A DNA stretch of 64,000 nucleotides from Paracoccus maritimus. Lineage in GTDB: Bacteria; Pseudomonadota; Alphaproteobacteria; Rhodobacterales; Rhodobacteraceae. The DNA lies in NCBI RefSeq assembly GCF_025195095.1, contig NZ_JANAVZ010000002.1, forward strand, positions 491,882 to 555,881. The letters run 5' to 3'. Numbering within the stretch: the first letter of the stretch is position 1; the number at the start of each line of letters is the position of its first letter. A program made the translations under genes and the position numbers. The notes below the pieces were generated by a model that was not told where the DNA came from, ran no database searches, and was given only the letters and a program-made list of their open reading frames with translations. Of the stretch, positions 16,855 through 26,127 are shown piece after piece.

Positions 16855-18048
16855 TCAGTCGTGCAGGGCCGCGACGCCGGGAAGTTCCTTTCCTTCCATC
16901 CATTCAAGAAAGGCACCGCCTGCTGTCGAGATGAACGTGAAATCAGCCGCCGCGCCCGCCTTGTTCAGCGCCGCAACGGTGTCACCGCCGCCAGCGACCG
17001 AAATCAGCCCGTGTTCGCGGGTCAGGCGCGCGGCCTCTTGCGCGGCGGCGTTGGTCGCGCGATCGAAGGGTTCGATCTCGAACGCCCCCAGCGGCCCGTT
17101 CCAGATCAGGGTCTTGCAGACTTCCATGGCACCTTTCAGCGCCTCGACCGTGTCAGGTCCGGCGTCCAGGATCATCGCATCGGCTGGACACCGATCGACC
17201 GGCAGCACCTCGTTTGCGGCGCCTGCCTTGAATTCCCGTGCCACCACGATGTCCAGCGGCAGGTGGACCGCACATCCGCCAGCCTCGGCCTTCTCCATGA
17301 TCGCCCGTGCGGTGTCCGCCATGTCGCGTTCGGCCAGCGATTTGCCGACCTCGACGCCCTTGGCCACCAGGAAGGTGTTGGCCATGCCGCCGCCGATCAC
17401 CAGATGATCGACCTTCGCGACCAGGTTCATCAGCAGGTCCAGCTTTGTCGAAACCTTGGCTCCGCCGACAACGGCCATGACCGGACGCTGCGGCGTTCCC
17501 AGCGCGGCGTCCAGCGCCTTCAGTTCGGCCTCCATCAAACGCCCCGCCCCCGAAGGCAGCAGCCGTGCCAGACCTTCGGTCGAGGCATGGGCGCGATGCG
17601 CAGCCGAAAACGCATCGTTGACATAGGCGCCCCCCAGCGCGGCCATCGAGGCGGCGAATGTCGGATCGTTCTGTTCCTCGCCCGCGTGGAAGCGGGTATT
17701 TTCCAGCAATGCGACATCGCCCTGCTGCAACCCGGCAACCGCACGCTTGGCCGGTCCGCCGATGCAGTCATCGGCGAAAACCACTTCCTGCCCCAGCGCC
17801 TGTTCCAGCGCAGGCACGATCTGCTTCAGGCTCATGCTGTCGACGCGCTTGCCCTTGGGGCGGTCGAAATGCGCCAGAAGCACCGGAATACCGCCCTTTT
17901 TCTGAATATCCTTGACGGTGGGCACGATCTTTTCGATCCGGGTTGCGTCGGTGACGCGGCCATCCTCGACCGGCACGTTCACGTCCACGCGTGTCAGGAC
18001 GACCTTCCCGTCCAGATCCATGTCGTCGATTGTCTTGAACTGGGCCAT
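16855..18048 (-). CDS. pgk: Phosphoglycerate kinase
   Basis: This is a 397-aa glycolytic/gluconeogenic enzyme that moves phosphate between 1,3-bisphosphoglycerate and ADP. It contains [16 protein letters not shown] near the N-terminus, [20 protein letters not shown] in the middle and the nucleotide-binding [11 protein letters not shown] near the C-terminus. The length is normal. The start is the ATG at 18046-18048 with AGAGGA upstream; the frame stays open a further 105 codons upstream but that part crosses the divergent promoter region and shows no family similarity. It diverges from ppiB across 175 bp. Confidence 0.97.
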   Translation of the reverse strand: MAQFKTIDDMDLDGKVVLTRVDVNVPVEDGRVTDATRIEKIVPTVKDIQKKGGIPVLLAHFDRPKGKRVDSMSLKQIVPALEQALGQEVVFADDCIGGPAKRAVAGLQQGDVALLENTRFHAGEEQNDPTFAASMAALGGAYVNDAFSAAHRAHASTEGLARLLPSGAGRLMEAELKALDAALGTPQRPVMAVVGGAKVSTKLDLLMNLVAKVDHLVIGGGMANTFLVAKGVEVGKSLAERDMADTARAIMEKAEAGGCAVHLPLDIVVAREFKAGAANEVLPVDRCPADAMILDAGPDTVEALKGAMEVCKTLIWNGPLGAFEIEPFDRATNAAAQEAARLTREHGLISVAGGGDTVAALNKAGAAADFTFISTAGGAFLEWMEGKELPGVAALHD

Positions 18049-18223
18049 GTCGCGTCCTCTTCCGGCTGTTGGGCGTCGCCTCGCGCTTGTCCCGCATGGC
18101 GCACGCGGCGTCAACTGCCGCCGCTTCCTGACGCGGGCGTGATCCCGCCGTGACGCGGTTGCGCGTTGCCCTTGGCCGCAAGAGACCCTAGACCTTGGCC
18201 AAAACGTGGCAAAGGAGGGCCGC

Positions 18224-18730
18224 ATGGCCGAGATCAAGGATCCCGAGAATACCATCATCATCGAACTGAAGGACGGCCCCGTCGTGGTCGAACTGCTGTC
18301 CGACGTCGCGCCGAAGCATGCCGAGCGGATGAAGCAGCTTGCCCGCGCAGGCAAATACGACAATGTCGCCTTTCACCGGGTCATCGACGGCTTCATGGCG
18401 CAGACCGGCGATGTCGAACACGCCAACATGGAAAAGGACTACAATCCGGGCCGCGCCGGCACCGGCGGGTCCGATCTGCCCGATCTGCCGGCCGAATTCT
18501 CGAAGCTGCCGCATGATCGCGGCACGCTGGGTGCGGCGCGATCGCAGAACCCCAACAGCGCCAACAGCCAGTTCTTCATCAACTTCAAGGACAACCATTT
18601 CCTGAACGGCCAGTACACGGTCTATGGCCGCGTCCTTGAAGGTATGGAGCATGTGGACAAGATCATGCGCGGCGAGCCGCCCGCGAATCCGGACCGGATG
18701 ATTTCGGTCAAGGTCGCCGCCGATGCGTAA
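18224..18730 (+). CDS. Cytoplasmic cyclophilin-type peptidyl-prolyl isomerase
   Basis: This is a 168-aa cyclophilin that speeds cis-trans isomerisation of proline bonds. The core motifs are [34 protein letters not shown] and [10 protein letters not shown]. There is no signal peptide, so it is cytoplasmic. The start ATG lies 5 bases after AAAGGAGG. The stop overlaps the start of a second cyclophilin by 8 bp, making a coupled pair with one cytoplasmic and one exported member. Confidence 0.95.
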   Translation: MAEIKDPENTIIIELKDGPVVVELLSDVAPKHAERMKQLARAGKYDNVAFHRVIDGFMAQTGDVEHANMEKDYNPGRAGTGGSDLPDLPAEFSKLPHDRGTLGAARSQNPNSANSQFFINFKDNHFLNGQYTVYGRVLEGMEHVDKIMRGEPPANPDRMISVKVAADA

Positions 18731-19322
18731 TCTGGCCCTGATCCCCGCATTCCTGGCGCTGGGTACCGGCGCGGCATTCGCCCAGGTTGCAGCGCCGCAG
18801 CACGAGGACGGCCCCGGCCCGAACATGGTCATCCAGATCGCCGACGCCGAAGGCAACGACAAGGGCACCATCACGCTGGACCTGTTGGCCGACAAGGCCC
18901 CGCAGCATGTCGAACGCCTTGTCGAACTGGCCGAGGCCGGCGCCTATGACGGCGTGGTGTTCCACCGTGTCATCGACGGGTTCATGGCGCAGACGGGCGA
19001 CGTTCAGCACGGCAAGCAGGGCGGCGATACGTCGATGGCCGGCACCGGCGGATCCGACATGCCGGACCTGCCGGCCGAGTTCAGTGATGTGTCATTCCAG
19101 GCCGGCACCGTCGGCATGGCCCGCTCGCAGGACCCCAACAGTGCCAACAGCCAGTTCTTCATCGACCTGGCCCCGGCCACGTTCCTTGACGGGCAGTATA
19201 CCGTCGTCGGTCAGCTGATCGACGGCTGGGATGTGCTGACCGCGATCAAGAAGGGCGATTCCGCACAGAACGGCGCGGTCACGGCACCCGACTATATGGC
19301 GAAGGTCACCATCGCCGAATAA
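18723..19322 (+). CDS. Exported cyclophilin-type peptidyl-prolyl isomerase
   Basis: This is a 199-aa cyclophilin with an N-terminal signal peptide (hydrophobic residues 4-19, cleavage at AFAQ), so it should act in the periplasm. The core motifs repeat those of the preceding gene ([38 protein letters not shown]), so the pair arose by duplication with a secretion signal added. It starts inside the last codons of the upstream cyclophilin gene. A strong terminator follows 34 bp after the stop. Confidence 0.94.
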   Translation: MRNLALIPAFLALGTGAAFAQVAAPQHEDGPGPNMVIQIADAEGNDKGTITLDLLADKAPQHVERLVELAEAGAYDGVVFHRVIDGFMAQTGDVQHGKQGGDTSMAGTGGSDMPDLPAEFSDVSFQAGTVGMARSQDPNSANSQFFIDLAPATFLDGQYTVVGQLIDGWDVLTAIKKGDSAQNGAVTAPDYMAKVTIAE

Positions 19323-19356
19323 ACCGCTGCTTCGGCTGCGAAAAAGACAAGTCGAA

Positions 19357-19378
19357 GGGGCCCCTTGCGGGGCCTTTT
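19357..19378 (+). terminator. Rho-independent terminator after the cyclophilin pair
   Basis: The stem GGCCCC / GGGGCC (19359-19364 and 19369-19374, loop TTGC) is followed by TTTTC. Confidence 0.75.
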
Positions 19379-19421
19379 CGCACTTGCGGCGTGACGGTGA
19401 GCGCGCCTATCCTGCGCCACC

Positions 19422-21959
19422 ATGGATATCAGCAACCCCAGCGACGTTACAGAAATCACCCCATCGGCGCGAATCGACACCTCGCGTCATGGCTGGCGCG
19501 CGAAATGTCTGCAAAGGTTGATACGGATGGACCTGCCGGTCCCGCGCAGCCACGCGATTTCGGGCGATGGCGTGCAGGCGATCGCGGCCGGCCAGGCGGT
19601 TCCCATCGACGCGTTCAAGGGTTTGTTTGACAGCCGCGACGGTCTGGTCGGTGTGCGGCCCTCGGCGGTGACACCGGAATGGGGCGGCCCGGGAACGGTT
19701 CTGAATGTCGGGATCAACGACAGGATTCATGCCCGTCTTGCGGCACGGATCGGCCCGGAGAACGCCGATGCCATCTATCTGAATTTCGTGCAAAGCTATG
19801 CGATCCACATCGCCCGGCTTGACCCCGACATGTTCGCGCAGGAGGGCAAGGGCGCCTTGGCGGACGCCTTGCGCTGCTATTGCGACGAAATGGACGAGGA
19901 GTTCCCGCAAGACCCCTATCTGCAACTGGCAGGCGTCCTGAGATCCATGGCGCGCGCATGGGAGGGCCCGACCGCGCGGCTTCTGCGGCAGGCCAAGGGC
20001 GCGCCGGCGGATGCGCCGCTGGGACTGGTCGTGCAGGAAATGGCGCTGGCAATGGGGCCCGGACTGTCGGGTTCGGGCAGCATCCAGTTCATCGATTCGG
20101 TGACGGGGACACCGCGTGTCACCGGGCGGTTCCGCGGTCAGCACCATGGTGGCGCAGTCGGTCGCGACGCCGAGACGCTGTATCTGACGCGCGATCAGCG
20201 CGGCCCCTCGCTGGAGGAGGTCGCACCTGGCATCTTCGCCGATCTGGTCCGTTTCGGGGTCGCTGCGCGCGAACGCCTGCGCGAGGAAATGCAGATCGAG
20301 TTCGTCGTGACCGAAGGGCGCATTTCGATCATCGACGCAGTTCGCGTCCAACGCAGTTCCCGTGCCAGTGTGCGAATCGCCGTGGCATTGGCCCGCGACG
20401 GGGTGATCCCCGAAGACGAGGCGGTGATGCGTGTCGAACCCCGCGCCCTGACCGACCTGCTGCACCATCAGGTCGACCCTCGGGCACCGCGGGATCTGAT
20501 CACGCGCGGCATCAATGCCAGTCCGGGTGCGGCGACAGGGCGGATCGTCTTCAATGCGGCGACGGCCCAGGCCTCGGCATCGCGGGGTGAACCCTGCGTG
20601 CTGGTTCGGCGCGAAACCGTTCCCGAGGATATTCGCGGCATGCACGCGTCAGTCGCCGTGCTGACCGAACGTGGCGGCACCACCAGCCACGCGGCGGTGA
20701 TCGCCCGCGGGCTTGGCCTACCCTGCATCGTCGGCGCATCAGGGCTGGTGATAGACAGCCGCCGCCGGACCATGCAGGCGGGTGGGCGGACATTCCGCGA
20801 GGGCGAGGAAATCACCATCGACGGCACATCCGGCGAGGTGCTGGCGGGGGCCGCGACCTTGCTTGAACCGGCGCTGGACGATGCGTTCACGCAATTGCTG
20901 GAATGGGCGGACGCGGCCGGCGGCATCGGCGTGCGCGCCAATGCCGACACCCCCGAGGACGCACGCACCGCCCGCAATTTCAGTGCGCAGGGCATCGGTC
21001 TGTGCCGCACCGAGCACATGTTCTTCGACGCCGACCGCCTGCCCGCCATGCGAGAGATGATCTTTGCGGACACGCCCGAAGACCGGCGTCTTTCGCTGGA
21101 ACGTATCCTGCCGATGCAGCGCAAGGACTTTACCGCGCTGTTCGAGATCATGGCGGGCCTGCCTGTCACGATCCGGCTGTTCGACCCGCCACTGCACGAG
21201 TTTCTGCCCCATGATCGCGAGGGGCTGCGCGAACTGGCGGAATCGCTGGACCTGCCCCTGTCGGATGTGACGCGGCGCGTGGATGCCTTGTCCGAGTTCA
21301 ACCCGATGCTGGGCATGCGCGGTGTCCGACTGGGGATCACCGTGCCCGAGATCTATGACATGCAGGCCCGGGCGATCTTCGAGGCCACGGTCGAAGCCAG
21401 CCGCAAGGGCGATCCGGTCGTGCCCGAGATCATGATCCCGCTGGTCAGCGCCATGCGCGAGGTCGAACTGGTCAAGAACCGCGTCGATGCGGTGGCAGCG
21501 GCCGTGCGGAACGAACGGCACAGCAGCTTCACCTATCGCCTGGGGGTGATGGTCGAAACCCCGCGCGCGGCGCTGCGCGCAGGCGACATCGCCGCGCATT
21601 CGGCGTTCCTGTCCTTCGGCACGAATGACCTGACGCAGATGACCTACGGTCTGTCCCGCGATGACGCAGGACGCTTCATGGGCACCTATGTCGGACAGGG
21701 CGTATATGCCGAAGACCCGTTCCACGTCCTTGACCGCGACGGTGTGGGCGAGTTGCTGTTGACGGGCGCGCAGCGCGCGCGCCAGCAAAGTCCGGGCATC
21801 ACGATTTCGGTCTGCGGCGAACATGGCGGCAATCCCGAATCGATCGGCTTCTGCCACGAGGCTGGTTTCGACTATGTCTCGTGCTCGCCATTCAGAGTGC
21901 CGGTCGCGCGCCTTGCCGCGGCACAGTCGGCGATCCGGGCGCGGCGCGAAGAGCGCTAG
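19422..21959 (+). CDS. Pyruvate phosphate dikinase-like protein with degenerate ATP site
   Basis: This 845-aa protein has PPDK domain order: ATP-grasp-like N-terminus, phosphohistidine domain (GGTTSHAAV, His423) and C-terminal PEP/pyruvate barrel. The barrel looks complete: LCRTEHMFF, IRLFDPPLHEF, GVMVETPRA, SFGTNDLTQ and catalytic Cys798 in SVCGEHGG. The ATP-grasp part does not. Read against Clostridium symbiosum PPDK, Lys22 aligns with Arg, Asp321 with Gln, Gln335 with Asp and Arg337 with Val, and the N-terminus is ~30 residues short. It may therefore use another phosphate donor or act only with PEP and a partner. No clear ribosome site precedes the ATG. It stands alone as a transcription unit. 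Confidence 0.85.
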   Translation: MDISNPSDVTEITPSARIDTSRHGWRAKCLQRLIRMDLPVPRSHAISGDGVQAIAAGQAVPIDAFKGLFDSRDGLVGVRPSAVTPEWGGPGTVLNVGINDRIHARLAARIGPENADAIYLNFVQSYAIHIARLDPDMFAQEGKGALADALRCYCDEMDEEFPQDPYLQLAGVLRSMARAWEGPTARLLRQAKGAPADAPLGLVVQEMALAMGPGLSGSGSIQFIDSVTGTPRVTGRFRGQHHGGAVGRDAETLYLTRDQRGPSLEEVAPGIFADLVRFGVAARERLREEMQIEFVVTEGRISIIDAVRVQRSSRASVRIAVALARDGVIPEDEAVMRVEPRALTDLLHHQVDPRAPRDLITRGINASPGAATGRIVFNAATAQASASRGEPCVLVRRETVPEDIRGMHASVAVLTERGGTTSHAAVIARGLGLPCIVGASGLVIDSRRRTMQAGGRTFREGEEITIDGTSGEVLAGAATLLEPALDDAFTQLLEWADAAGGIGVRANADTPEDARTARNFSAQGIGLCRTEHMFFDADRLPAMREMIFADTPEDRRLSLERILPMQRKDFTALFEIMAGLPVTIRLFDPPLHEFLPHDREGLRELAESLDLPLSDVTRRVDALSEFNPMLGMRGVRLGITVPEIYDMQARAIFEATVEASRKGDPVVPEIMIPLVSAMREVELVKNRVDAVAAAVRNERHSSFTYRLGVMVETPRAALRAGDIAAHSAFLSFGTNDLTQMTYGLSRDDAGRFMGTYVGQGVYAEDPFHVLDRDGVGELLLTGAQRARQQSPGITISVCGEHGGNPESIGFCHEAGFDYVSCSPFRVPVARLAAAQSAIRARREER

Positions 21960-22263
21960 TCAGCCGTGACCTGCGATTCGCTGATCCCGCCCGGACAAAC
22001 AACCTCAAGTTGCTGATTTTCGGTCCGAAACGGTCCTTTTCAAACCGCATCTTGCCGTTTCTCGCCGGTTGGACCGAAACGGCTCGGCAGAAAACCGCCG
22101 GAAAACTGGTTAACGCTGGGTTAGCCGGGTTTGTCTTGCCGAGGTCGTGGAATTCTCGTTCCTGAAAATCCTAGACATCTCGCTGATCTTGGTTCCGGGC
22201 CACCTGCTCGCGGTCGCGGCGCCATTCACAACCTGTCAACGAGATCCGTTTATAGGACCACAC
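21960..22263. other. 304-bp intergenic region with possible terminator and CtrA-like box
   Basis: The region is less GC-rich than its neighbours and holds no gene I can support. At 22022-22040 an imperfect hairpin (GG-T-CCG AAA CGG-T-CC) followed by TTTT may end the PPDK-like transcript. The 9-mer CCGAAACGG occurs twice (22025-22033 and 22074-22082). At 22110-22124 a TTAA-N7-TTAG sequence is one base off the CtrA consensus and lies 139 bp before the cell-wall hydrolase start. Confidence 0.45.
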
Positions 22264-22902
22264 ATGAAAACGCTGCTTTCGCGGCTGGCGCTGATCTGCC
22301 TCAGCACCGCCGCTGCCACCATTGCCATCACGAACAGCGCCTCTGCCGGGGGGAACGGGTCGCTGTTTTCGACCGATGCCCAGATGTTCGCCGCCGCGTC
22401 GAATCCGATGGATCTGCCGCGACCGAAACCGCTTCTATACACAGGTGCCGAACCTGTGAAGATCGAAAACGGACCCGAGCAGGTGTTTCTTGCCCGTTCG
22501 ACCCCGCGCTACTCGAACGAGGATCTGGGGTGCCTTGCCGAGGCGCTGTATCACGAGGCGCGCGGAGAGGGCAGCAAGGGCCAGGCCGCCGTCGCCGAGG
22601 TTATCCTGAACCGCGTGGACAGCCGCGCCTTCCCGCCGACGGTCTGCGGCGTGGTGAACCAGCCCAGCCAGTTCAGCTATACGATCGGCGGGCGCAAGGC
22701 GATCCGCAACAAGGCGGCCTACATGCGGGCTCGTGCGATCGCCGAGGCAGCGCTGTCGGGGGCACCCCGCGTGCTGACCAGTGGCGCGACCTATTTCCAC
22801 ACCCCTGCGGTTCGCCCGGCATGGTCGCATCGCTTCCAGCGGACCGTCCAGATCGGGCGCCACATCTTCTATCGCCGCGGTCAACGCGTCGCATCAAACT
22901 GA
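22264..22902 (+). CDS. SleB-type cell wall hydrolase, exported
   Basis: This is a 212-aa protein with a signal peptide (residues 1-~28, ending NSASAGG) and a C-terminal Hydrolase_2/SleB domain. The diagnostic segment is LAEALYHEARGEGSKGQAAV, followed by EVILNRV and the region AFPPTVCGVVNQPSQFSY. The family cleaves peptidoglycan, and non-sporulating alphaproteobacteria use it for wall turnover. The ATG at 22264 is chosen because it opens directly on the signal peptide; an upstream in-frame ATG at 22147 adds an unrelated hydrophobic stretch with no ribosome site. A CtrA-like box upstream hints at cell-cycle control. Confidence 0.85.
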   Translation: MKTLLSRLALICLSTAAATIAITNSASAGGNGSLFSTDAQMFAAASNPMDLPRPKPLLYTGAEPVKIENGPEQVFLARSTPRYSNEDLGCLAEALYHEARGEGSKGQAAVAEVILNRVDSRAFPPTVCGVVNQPSQFSYTIGGRKAIRNKAAYMRARAIAEAALSGAPRVLTSGATYFHTPAVRPAWSHRFQRTVQIGRHIFYRRGQRVASN

Positions 22903-22922
22903 TCCAACTCGGGCTTGTCAGC

Positions 22923-22939
22923 CACCTTTTTTTGAGGTG
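22923..22939 (+). promoter_or_regulatory. Hairpin hiding the folB ribosome binding site
   Basis: CACCT and AGGTG can pair around a seven-base T-rich loop. The 3' arm contains the GAGGTG that serves as ribosome site for the ATG at 22941. The stem is only 5 bp, so it may be weak or temperature-labile. Confidence 0.3.
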
Positions 22940-22940
22940 A

Positions 22941-23735
22941 ATGACCGTCATGGAAAAGCCCGACCGCATTCATCTGCGCGATCACGTCCTGTCGGCCGAG
23001 ATCGGTGCGTTTCAATCGGAACGCGGCCGCGTGCAGCGGCTGAGATTCACAATCAGTGTGGATCTTGCCGATGCCGTCAGCGGATCGGACGATCAGGTCG
23101 ATCGCATCCTGTCGTATGATGTGCTGACGCAGGCCGTGGATACGGCGCTGTCTGATCGCAGATATGCGCTTGTCGAGACATTGGCCGAAAAGATTGCGGC
23201 CGAGATTCTGGCACATCCCGCAGCTGCCCGCGTCGAGGTCAGCGTCGAGAAACTGGATCGCGGTCCGGGTGCGCTTGGCATCACCATCAGCCGCGATGCC
23301 CCCCGCGTGGCAGCGACGCCCCCGGACCTGCCCTGCGAGTTGATGGTCTGGCGCGCGCCGACAGAGTTGCCGCGGGGTGCCGTAGTCATCCTGCCCGCCA
23401 TCCACGATCCTGCCCCGCCGTCCACCAGCATCGCGCGTCGCCGGATCGCCCTGCTGACGCTGGATCAGGCGGCATGGGCCTTGGCCGAGCGGATCGGGCT
23501 TGAGATCGCCGAAACTCGCACTGAACTTGACGCTGCCATCCACGATCGCCGCCCAGTGATCTGGGCGCCCGCGCGGCTTGCAGCCGACGATGCCGCCGCC
23601 GGCGAGACGGCGGAAACCATCGCCTTCTGGCTGGCCGCGCGGATGCCGGTTCGGCGGATCGCCTTCTCACTGGCGGAACCCGATCCGCTGCCCGTGGCGC
23701 CGGATGGGCTGGCCGTCACGATCTGCCGCGCATGA
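22941..23735 (+). CDS. folB: Dihydroneopterin aldolase (FolB) with C-terminal extension
   Basis: Residues ~8-120 are a FolB/FolX domain (IHLRDHVLSAEIGAFQSERG, then SYDVLTQAVD and LVETLAEKIA), which cleaves dihydroneopterin in folate synthesis. FolB is normally ~120 aa; this protein is 264 aa. The extra C-terminal ~135 residues (from CELMVWRAPTELPRG) match no domain I know and show no signature of FolK or FolP. It lies just before folP and glmM on the same strand. No folK gene is visible in the window. The ATG at 22941 follows GAGGTG closely; a second ATG at 22950 is possible. Confidence 0.8.
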   Translation: MTVMEKPDRIHLRDHVLSAEIGAFQSERGRVQRLRFTISVDLADAVSGSDDQVDRILSYDVLTQAVDTALSDRRYALVETLAEKIAAEILAHPAAARVEVSVEKLDRGPGALGITISRDAPRVAATPPDLPCELMVWRAPTELPRGAVVILPAIHDPAPPSTSIARRRIALLTLDQAAWALAERIGLEIAETRTELDAAIHDRRPVIWAPARLAADDAAAGETAETIAFWLAARMPVRRIAFSLAEPDPLPVAPDGLAVTICRA

Positions 23736-23748
23736 TCCAAGTTGTCCG

Positions 23749-24741
23749 ATGACTGAAGACCGTCCCTATTTTCGTCCCGTTCCGTCGTCCCATGGTGGTC
23801 GTTGGCCGCTGGCCGGGGGATCGGTGCGATTTTCACATCTTGAACGGCTGCAGCGCGGCCACGCGCCACAGATCGTCGATGACGCCCCGACCGAGGTGAT
23901 TGCCGCGCTGACAGCGCCGCGTCGCCCGTTGCTGGGCCTGACGCTGGACCGGCCACGGCTTATGGGAATCGTGAACGCGACGCCGGACAGCTTTTCGGAT
24001 GGCGGCGCGTATGACCCGCTTGCACAAGCTGCGTCGCTTGCGGACGCTGGCGCGGATATTCTGGATATCGGCGGGGAATCCACCCGCCCCGGTGCGGTCG
24101 AGGTTTCGGTGGACGACGAAATCGCCCGCATCAGTCCCGTCATCCGCGCGCTTGCCGGTCGGACACCGGTTTCCGTGGACACGCGCAAGGCCCAAGTTGC
24201 GCGCGCCGCGCTGGCGGACGGCGCGATGATGGTCAACGACGTTTCTGGATTCGACTTCGATCCGGGCCTTGCGGGGGTCGTCGCGGCGGCCGATGTGCCG
24301 GTCTGCCTGATGCATGCCCAGGGCCTGCCCCAGACGATGCAGGACGATCCGCGATACGACGACGTTCTCTTGGACATCTACGATGCGTTGCAGGCGCGGA
24401 TCACGCGCGCCGAAAGCTTTGGCATCGTTCGGTCACAAATCGTGATCGATCCGGGCATCGGTTTCGGAAAGACGCTGGCGCATAATCTGGCGATCTTGCA
24501 GCGGATCTCGCTGTATCACGGTTTGGGATGCCCGATCCTTCTGGGCGTGTCGCGAAAGCGGTTCATAGGAACTGTCGGCGGGGCCGAGACCGCCGCAGAC
24601 CGGTCGCCCGGAACCCTTGCACTGACGCTGGCCGCGGTGGCGCAGGGCGTGCAGCTGCATCGGGTCCACGACGTGGCCGAGATCGCGCAGGGATTGCGGC
24701 TTTGGCAGGCCGTCAACAAGAATGACGAGGCACAAGAATGA
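23749..24741 (+). CDS. folP: Dihydropteroate synthase
   Basis: This is a 330-aa enzyme that joins para-aminobenzoate to dihydropterin pyrophosphate, the sulfonamide target. The signatures are [16 protein letters not shown] and [10 protein letters not shown], with VDTRKA, VNDVSG and GVSRKRFIG further on. The N-terminal ~60 residues before the barrel are longer than in E. coli FolP. The start is the ATG at 23749, 13 bp after folB; the frame is open further upstream but that part lies inside folB. The stop overlaps the glmM start (ATGA). Confidence 0.95.
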   Translation: MTEDRPYFRPVPSSHGGRWPLAGGSVRFSHLERLQRGHAPQIVDDAPTEVIAALTAPRRPLLGLTLDRPRLMGIVNATPDSFSDGGAYDPLAQAASLADAGADILDIGGESTRPGAVEVSVDDEIARISPVIRALAGRTPVSVDTRKAQVARAALADGAMMVNDVSGFDFDPGLAGVVAAADVPVCLMHAQGLPQTMQDDPRYDDVLLDIYDALQARITRAESFGIVRSQIVIDPGIGFGKTLAHNLAILQRISLYHGLGCPILLGVSRKRFIGTVGGAETAADRSPGTLALTLAAVAQGVQLHRVHDVAEIAQGLRLWQAVNKNDEAQE

Positions 24742-26081
24742 GCAGAAAGCTTTTCGGAACAGACGGGGTGCGCGGGCGCGCGAACAGCCATCCTATGACG
24801 GCGGAAATGGCATTGAGGCTGGGTGCCGCGGCAGGGCGCTTCTTTCGCCGCGACGGGCGCAATCGGCATCGCGTGGTGATCGGCAAGGACACAAGGCTGT
24901 CGGGCTACATGCTGGAAAACGCACTGACGGCGGGTTTGACCAGCACCGGCATGAACGTGCTGCTGCTGGGGCCGGTGCCAACGCCGGCGGTCGGCTATCT
25001 GACCCGGTCGATGCGGGCGGATCTGGGCATCATGATCTCGGCCAGCCACAACCCGGCCGAGGATAACGGCATCAAGTTCTTCGGCCCTGATGGTTTCAAA
25101 CTGTCCGATCATGCCGAGACCGAAATCGAGGCGATCGTCGAAGGACAGATTGACCCTGCCCAGCCCCGCAATATCGGCCGCGCCAAGCGGATCGACGACG
25201 GGCGCGGCCGGTATGTCGAATATGCCAAGACGACGTTCCCCGCGGGTCAGCGGCTGGACGGGCTGAAGGTGGTTGTGGACTGCGCCAACGGCGCAGCCTA
25301 TCGCGCCGCCCCCGAGGTCTTGTGGGAACTGGGTGCCGATGTGATCCCCTTGGGGGTCGAGCCAGACGGTTTCAACATCAATGATGGCGTCGGCTCGACC
25401 CATCCCGGCGCCTGCGCGGCGGCGGTGCTGGAACACGGCGCCCATCTGGGCATCAGCCTGGATGGCGATGCCGACCGGGTCGTGATCATCGACGAGACGG
25501 GCCGGCTGGCCGATGGCGACCAGATCATGGCGCTGCTGGCGGCGCGGTGGGCAGCGCAGGGGCGACTGAAGGGCGACGCGCTGGTCGCGACGGTGATGTC
25601 CAATCTTGGCCTTGAACATTTCCTTCAGGGGCGCGGCTTGCGCCTGGAGCGGACCCGCGTCGGAGATCGCTATGTGGTCGAACGCATGCGCGAGGCAGGC
25701 TTCAACCTTGGCGGCGAACAGTCGGGACATATCGTGATGACCGACTATGCCACGACCGGCGACGGGCTGATCGCGGCGATGCAGTTCCTGGCCGCGATGT
25801 CCGACACCGGCATGAAGGCCAGCCAATTGGCCAGCCAGTTCGATCCGGTGCCGCAACTGCTGAAGAATGTTCGCTACGCCGCCGGGGCGGACCCGTTGTC
25901 GGTCGATGCGGTCCGCGCGGTGATCGCCGACGCAGAACTGCGGCTGGCCGGTTCCGGCCGGGTGCTGATCCGCAAGTCGGGAACCGAGCCGCTGATCCGC
26001 GTCATGGCCGAGGCCGAGGACGAGACGGTGCTGCACGAGGTCGTCGACGGCATCGTCGCGGCGGTCGAACAGGCCGCCTGA
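24738..26081 (+). CDS. glmM: Phosphoglucosamine mutase
   Basis: This is a 447-aa enzyme that converts glucosamine-6-phosphate to glucosamine-1-phosphate for peptidoglycan and LPS precursors. The motifs are [13 protein letters not shown], the phosphoserine loop [12 protein letters not shown], the metal loop SLDGDADRV and the sugar-phosphate-binding [12 protein letters not shown]. The length is standard. It is coupled to folP by a 4-bp overlap, the common folP-glmM arrangement in proteobacteria. A hairpin follows the stop. Confidence 0.97.
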   Translation: MSRKLFGTDGVRGRANSHPMTAEMALRLGAAAGRFFRRDGRNRHRVVIGKDTRLSGYMLENALTAGLTSTGMNVLLLGPVPTPAVGYLTRSMRADLGIMISASHNPAEDNGIKFFGPDGFKLSDHAETEIEAIVEGQIDPAQPRNIGRAKRIDDGRGRYVEYAKTTFPAGQRLDGLKVVVDCANGAAYRAAPEVLWELGADVIPLGVEPDGFNINDGVGSTHPGACAAAVLEHGAHLGISLDGDADRVVIIDETGRLADGDQIMALLAARWAAQGRLKGDALVATVMSNLGLEHFLQGRGLRLERTRVGDRYVVERMREAGFNLGGEQSGHIVMTDYATTGDGLIAAMQFLAAMSDTGMKASQLASQFDPVPQLLKNVRYAAGADPLSVDAVRAVIADAELRLAGSGRVLIRKSGTEPLIRVMAEAEDETVLHEVVDGIVAAVEQAA

Positions 26082-26090
26082 GCCGCGTCG

Positions 26091-26112
26091 GGTCCATCAG
26101 TGCCGATGGACC
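26091..26112. terminator. Hairpin between convergent glmM and FAD monooxygenase genes
   Basis: A perfect 8-bp stem GGTCCATC / GATGGACC with loop AGTGCC fills most of the 46-bp gap. No U-tract follows on either side. Confidence 0.45.
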
Positions 26113-26127
26113 ACATCTTCGCGTGGA

